Below are positions 5,430-8,221 of a DNA stretch of 8,221 nucleotides, one piece after another (positions within the stretch are counted from its first letter, which is position 1; every line of letters starts with the position of its first letter). The DNA lies in the NCBI GenBank assembly GCA_946570335.1, contig CAMNYG010000044.1:1-8221 (forward strand), written 5' to 3'. This stretch comes from an uncultured Dietzia sp. (GTDB lineage: Bacteria; Actinomycetota; Actinomycetes; Mycobacteriales; Mycobacteriaceae). The notes under the pieces are model-generated. The model ran no database searches. It had not been told where the DNA came from and was given only the letters and a program-made list of their open reading frames with translations. The position numbers and the translations under genes are program-made.

Positions 5430-5975
5430 TCAGCGGCGCCGCCACACCGTGTGCCGGTGCCGGATCGGGTCCTCGGCGTCGTCGTCGACAGTGTCGCCGC
5501 ACCGCCCCTCGACGCGGTTGCGTGGATCGTGGATCCACGGGCCCACCTCGACCAGCTCCCACGCGCTTCCCGCTGAGCTCCCGCCCAGGTCCGGAGCGCA
5601 CACGGTGCCGGGGACGTCCGCGTCGATCTCGGTGACCAGGCACTCGTCGGCCGCGTCGATGGCCGCCGCATAGATCTGACCGCCGCCCATCACCGCGGCG
5701 TCGGGGCCGGCCATCTCCAGAGCCTCGGCCACGGAACCCGCCCGCTCGGCACCTACGGCCGACCAGTCGGGATCACGCGTGCACACGATGTTCCGGCGAC
5801 CCGGCAGCGGGCGGAAACGCTCGGGGATCGAGTCCCATGTGGCACGCCCCATCACCACCGGACGGCCGAGCGTGGCCTGCTTGAAGAACGCCAGGTCCTC
5901 CGGGATGTGCCACGGCATGTCGCGGCCGTCGCCGATCACCCCACCGCGGGCCTGCGCCCACACCATCCGCACCAT
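5430..5975 (-). CDS. folA: dihydrofolate reductase
   Basis: A 181-residue DHFR, reducing dihydrofolate to tetrahydrofolate with NADPH, and so regenerating the folate oxidised by the thymidylate synthase encoded just upstream. Seen: WAQARGGVIG (6-15), MPWHIPEDLAFFK with catalytic Asp27 (same numbering as E. coli D27), the NADPH-site VMGRATWDSI (41-50), RPLPGRRNIV with the folate-binding Arg60, and the nucleotide-loop MGGGQIY (96-102). It is about 20 residues longer than typical bacterial DHFRs, owing to a Gly/Ser-rich insertion (131-137) and an Asp/Arg-rich C-terminal tail (about 160-181). ATG 5975 is used; ATG 5966 (MVWAQ) is a plausible alternative since neither has a strong RBS. It follows thyA by 23 bases, so this is a thyA-folA operon, and it converges with the DUF1707 gene. 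Confidence 0.96.
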   Translation of the reverse strand: MVRMVWAQARGGVIGDGRDMPWHIPEDLAFFKQATLGRPVVMGRATWDSIPERFRPLPGRRNIVCTRDPDWSAVGAERAGSVAEALEMAGPDAAVMGGGQIYAAAIDAADECLVTEIDADVPGTVCAPDLGGSSAGSAWELVEVGPWIHDPRNRVEGRCGDTVDDDAEDPIRHRHTVWRRR

Positions 5976-5998
5976 CTCGCGTCCGCTCAGACCCGGCG

Positions 5999-6799
5999 TC
6001 AGACCGCGACCGGCGCCTTGATGCCCGGATGGTGCTCGTAGCCCACGACCTCGAAATCCTCGAAGCGGTAGTCGAAGATCGAGGCGGCCTTGTGCAGCCG
6101 CAGCTCAGGGTAGGGGTAAGGCTCTCGCGCCAGCTGGGTGCGGACCTGCTCCACGTGGTTGTCGTAGATGTGGCAGTCGCCGCCGGTCCAGATGAACTCG
6201 CCCACCTCGAGGCCCACCTGCTGCGCCACCATGTGCGTGAGCAGCGAGTAGGAGGCGATGTTGAACGGCACGCCGAGGAACAGGTCCGCGCTCCGCTGGT
6301 AGAGCTGGCAGCTCAGCGTGCCGTTCGCCACATAGAACTGGAACAGCAGGTGGCACGGCGGCAGCGCCATGTTCTCGAGCTCGCTGACGTTCCACGCCGA
6401 CACGATGTTGCGGCGTGAATCCGGGTCCGTCCGCAGAAGCTCCACCGCGCCGGCGATCTGGTCGATGTGTTGCCCGCCCGGGGTGGGCCACGAGCGCCAT
6501 TGCACCCCGTAGACCGGGCCCAGTTCGCCCTGGGCATCCGCCCATTCGTCCCAGATGGTCACGCCGTTGTCGGTGAGGAAGCGCGTGTTGGAATCCCCGC
6601 GCAGGAACCACAACAGCTCGTAGGCGACGGACTTGAAGTGGACGCGCTTGGTGGTGATGAGAGGGAAGCCCTGCGCGAGGTCATAGCGCAGCTGGTGGCC
6701 GAACAGACTCCGGGTGCCCGTGCCCGTGCGGTCGGACTTGGGGGTGCCCTGTTCCAGGACCAGGCGCAGCAGATCCTCGTACGGGGTGGGGACGGTCAT
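5999..6799 (-). CDS. thyA: thymidylate synthase (ThyA)
   Basis: A 266-residue classical ThyA (E. coli enzyme 264), converting dUMP plus methylene-tetrahydrofolate to dTMP plus dihydrofolate. Seen: Arg24 in SDRTGTGT (phosphate binding), ELLWFLRGD (Glu61), [19 protein letters not shown] with the paired Arg129/130, catalytic Cys149 in [15 protein letters not shown] (Asn180), the His-Tyr of HIYDNH (210-215) and the conserved end IKAPVAV. All key residues are intact. The ATG has no Shine-Dalgarno ahead; TAGACT lies 7 bases upstream, suggesting a leaderless transcript for the thyA-folA operon. FolA follows by 23 bases. This flavin-independent enzyme makes dihydrofolate as by-product, which explains the tight linkage to folA. 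Confidence 0.98.
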   Translation of the reverse strand: MTVPTPYEDLLRLVLEQGTPKSDRTGTGTRSLFGHQLRYDLAQGFPLITTKRVHFKSVAYELLWFLRGDSNTRFLTDNGVTIWDEWADAQGELGPVYGVQWRSWPTPGGQHIDQIAGAVELLRTDPDSRRNIVSAWNVSELENMALPPCHLLFQFYVANGTLSCQLYQRSADLFLGVPFNIASYSLLTHMVAQQVGLEVGEFIWTGGDCHIYDNHVEQVRTQLAREPYPYPELRLHKAASIFDYRFEDFEVVGYEHHPGIKAPVAV

Positions 6800-6806
6800 G
6801 GGTGGC

Positions 6807-6812
6807 AGTCTA
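6807..6812 (-). promoter_or_regulatory. -10 element of a leaderless promoter (thyA-folA)
   Basis: On the minus strand TAGACT fits TAnnnT, followed by 7 bases (GCCACCC) and the thyA ATG. No purine-rich RBS is present. No clear -35 is seen. Confidence 0.5.
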
Positions 6813-6842
6813 CTGACCCGGACCGGGGAAACGGTGCCGACT

Positions 6843-6880
6843 TGCGGCGTCGACCCGGGCCGGGCCGGGCTGACGCGGCA
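6843..6880 (-). terminator. Strong hairpin, terminator candidate for cysQ
   Basis: A 9-base outer stem (6843-6851 with 6872-6880, one mismatch) is continued after a 2x2 internal loop by CCCGG/CCGGG around GCCGGG. It lies 12 bases beyond the cysQ stop and upstream of the thyA promoter. There is no T-run on the minus strand, so it is a stem-only type terminator, as common in high-GC actinobacteria. Confidence 0.5.
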
Positions 6881-6892
6881 CGGTGCACCATT

Positions 6893-7633
6893 TCAGGGCT
6901 GCATCGCCGCGGCGGCCGCGAGCACCTGCTCTGTCATGTCCGGCCGGCACACGAGGATGTCCGGAGAGTAGGTGTCGGACTTGTTGAACCGGATCGGCGT
7001 TCCGTCCAGGCGCGAGGCGTGCAGGCCCGAGGCCAGGGCGACGCCGACGGGTGCGGCCTGATCCCACTCGTACTGGCCGCCGGCGTGCAGGTACACGTCC
7101 GCATCCCCCAGCAGCACCGACAGCATCTTGGCACCGGCCGAGCCCATGGGACGGGTCTCCAGGCCGAGGGCGTCGGCGACCTCCTCGATGCCGTCCGGGG
7201 GGTTGTTTCGGCTAATCACCATGGTTCCGGAAGGCGGACCGTCCACATGATGCACCTGGTCCGTACGGAACACCCGCCCGGCGTCCGGCAGCCCCACCGA
7301 GGCGAGCGCCGGCTGGCCGTCCACCACCAGGGCGACGTGGACCGACCAGTCGGAGCGACCGGTGGAGAACTCCTTGGAGCCGTCGATCACGTCGATGATC
7401 CACACGCGGGACTTCTCCAGACGGGCCGGGTCATCCGACACTCCCTCGGAGAGGGTGCCGTCGTCCGGACGGTGCACCGCCAGCACCTCGTCGCTCCAGC
7501 GCTGGGCGACCTCGTTGGCGACCCTGGCGAGCGAACGACCGTGGAGCAGACCGCCGGCGCGGGTGCCCCGCACGATGTCGCCGATGCCGGCGGCGAGGAA
7601 GTAGGCGAGGTCGTCGTCGTCCAGATCACGCAT
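6893..7633 (-). CDS. cysQ: 3'(2'),5'-bisphosphate nucleotidase, CysQ-type (inositol monophosphatase superfamily)
   Basis: A 246-residue Mg-dependent phosphatase expected to hydrolyse pAp (and PAPS), the by-product of sulfate assimilation and sulfation, in the cytosol. Seen: LSEG (61-64), the metal motif DVIDGSKEFS (Asp81, Asp84), GSAGAKM (164-170), YLHAGGQYEWD with Asp191, AAPVGVALASGLHASRLDG and PDILVCRP. The last segments closely follow M. tuberculosis CysQ (Rv2131c) as I recall it, setting it apart from generic inositol monophosphatases. Oddities: the family LSEE is LSEG, and DPLDGT is DVIDGS. ATG 7633 has GAGGG only 1 base away, too close for an RBS; TAGAGT 6 bases upstream suggests a leaderless mRNA. 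It is divergent from lhr, with a large inverted repeat between, and ends before a strong hairpin. Confidence 0.88.
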   Translation of the reverse strand: MRDLDDDDLAYFLAAGIGDIVRGTRAGGLLHGRSLARVANEVAQRWSDEVLAVHRPDDGTLSEGVSDDPARLEKSRVWIIDVIDGSKEFSTGRSDWSVHVALVVDGQPALASVGLPDAGRVFRTDQVHHVDGPPSGTMVISRNNPPDGIEEVADALGLETRPMGSAGAKMLSVLLGDADVYLHAGGQYEWDQAAPVGVALASGLHASRLDGTPIRFNKSDTYSPDILVCRPDMTEQVLAAAAAMQP

Positions 7634-7639
7634 GCCCTC

Positions 7640-7645
7640 ACTCTA
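7640..7645 (-). promoter_or_regulatory. -10 element of a leaderless promoter (cysQ)
   Basis: On the minus strand TAGAGT fits TAnnnT, with 6 bases to the cysQ ATG. A -35 element would fall inside the inverted repeat at 7656-7682; none resembling TTGACA is visible. Confidence 0.48.
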
Positions 7646-7655
7646 CGTAGCCGGA

Positions 7656-7682
7656 CCGACACGACAGCCCGTGTCGTGGCGG
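7656..7682. promoter_or_regulatory. Large inverted repeat between divergent cysQ and lhr, operator candidate
   Basis: CACGACA-GCCCG-TGTCGTG is perfect (7660-7678). After one mismatch the arms extend by CCG/CGG, giving 10 pairs in 11. It overlaps the expected -35 region of cysQ and lies 18 bases before the lhr ATG, so one factor could control both genes. It could also form an RNA hairpin in a leadered lhr transcript. It does not resemble a LexA box. Confidence 0.45.
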
Positions 7683-7699
7683 TGCGTCATCATGAGTTC

Positions 7700-8221
7700 A
7701 TGTCCGACGCACTGGACCGCTTCCACCCGGCCACCGCCTCATGGTTCCGGGGCGCGTTCGGCGACCCCACCCCGGCCCAGGAGGGCGCCTGGGGCGAGCT
7801 GGCCGGCGGCGCGAACACGCTCGTCGTGGCACCAACCGGTTCCGGGAAGACTCTGTCGGCGTTCCTCGCCGCACTGGACCGGCTGATGCTCGGCGCGAAG
7901 CCGGAGGATCGTCCCACCGAGCCGGGTACGCGTGTGCTGTACATCTCGCCCCTCAAGGCGCTGGCGGTCGACGTGGAGCGCAACCTGCGTGCGCCGCTGG
8001 CGGGGATCGCCCACGAGGCAGCCGCGCTCGGGGTACGGGCGGCGCAGGTCACCGTCGGTATCCGGACCGGCGACACCCCGCCGGACGAGCGGCGTCGGCA
8101 GCGGGCCCGGCCGCCGCACGTGCTGGTCACCACCCCGGGGTGGCTGTTCCTGCTGCTCACCTCGGCGGCCAGGGAGACCCTGGCCGGGGTGGGCACGGGG
8201 GTCGTCGGCGGGATCCACGCG
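7700..8221 (+). CDS. lhr: Lhr-type superfamily 2 ATP-dependent DNA helicase, N-terminal part (3' end outside window)
   Basis: The first 174 residues of an Lhr-like helicase, a large (about 1500-residue) 3'-5' DNA/RNA-DNA translocase linked to DNA repair. In order: FHPATASWF start typical of Lhr, Q-motif PTPAQEGAW (Gln27), Walker A APTGSGKT (44-51), motif Ia YISPLKALAVDVERNL (81-96), VGIRTGDTPPDERRR (119-133, an Lhr hallmark), and motif Ib TTPGWLFLLLTSAARE (144-159). Motif II, where DEVH is expected, reads GGIH (170-173), and TTPES is TTPGW. These are key-residue losses just at the window edge; they may be true divergence or poor sequence. ATG 7700 is chosen by homology; no good RBS is visible, and GTG 7682 in frame is an alternative. 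Divergent from cysQ, 66 bases apart. Family call strong, catalytic competence doubtful as written. Confidence 0.88.
   Translation, partial: MSDALDRFHPATASWFRGAFGDPTPAQEGAWGELAGGANTLVVAPTGSGKTLSAFLAALDRLMLGAKPEDRPTEPGTRVLYISPLKALAVDVERNLRAPLAGIAHEAAALGVRAAQVTVGIRTGDTPPDERRRQRARPPHVLVTTPGWLFLLLTSAARETLAGVGTGVVGGIHA

Noticed and set aside
1..8221. Mobile element, CRISPR array, toxin-antitoxin pair or defence system
   Set aside because: No transposase, integrase, repeat-spacer pattern or small paired ORFs with such signatures were seen; base composition is even across the window.

Overview
This window is very G+C-rich, codon-dense DNA that looks like a chromosome of the Mycobacteriales (Dietzia/Gordonia/Rhodococcus/Mycobacterium relatives). 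The supporting evidence is a nicotinoprotein-type (NDMA-dependent) alcohol dehydrogenase, a mycobacterial-type CysQ, a DUF1707/LiaF-like protein, an Lhr helicase, a thyA-folA pair and several apparently leaderless promoters of the TAnnnT-N6/7-ATG type. I cannot name the genus from sequence alone. I see no mobile element, CRISPR array, tRNA or rRNA.

Layout. (1) 1-894 (+): the 3' part of a GMC-family FAD oxidoreductase, cut by the left edge and possibly MftG of the mycofactocin system. (2) 954-1862 (+): an alpha/beta hydrolase with a full catalytic triad, preceded by a perfect 18-bp palindrome. (3) 2019-2402 (+): a thioredoxin with a WCGPC active site. (4) 2626-3747 (+): a zinc-type, NDMA-dependent alcohol dehydrogenase. 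(5) 3951-4217 (+): a CsoR-superfamily repressor whose residue pattern is that of the persulfide sensor CstR rather than copper CsoR, followed by a DUF302 protein at 4291-4677. (6) 4717-5361 (+): a DUF1707 protein. (7) On the minus strand: thyA (6799-5999) followed by folA (5975-5430), then cysQ (7633-6893) as a separate unit. (8) 7700-8221 (+): the start of an Lhr-type helicase, cut by the right edge and divergent from cysQ.

Two regulatory themes stand out. First, near-identical 18-bp operators (TATACC-N6-GGTAYA type) lie in front of the thioredoxin and in front of the CstR-like gene. This suggests a small persulfide/thiol-stress regulon of repressor, DUF302 protein and thioredoxin. Second, the motif AACACGTT occurs three times: once between the GMC oxidoreductase and the hydrolase, and twice in the promoter region of the alcohol dehydrogenase. 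Two of the three match TnnAACnnGTTnnA, the published KstR-type (TetR family) consensus. One TetR-type regulator may therefore control both the GMC/hydrolase neighbourhood and the nicotinoprotein dehydrogenase, which fits mycofactocin-linked alcohol oxidation. The right half is mostly housekeeping: dTMP/folate synthesis, pAp/PAPS turnover and DNA repair. The Lhr fragment is odd because its DExH box reads GGIH. The longest gene-free stretch is 2403-2625 (223 bases), so no gap exceeds 300 bases.
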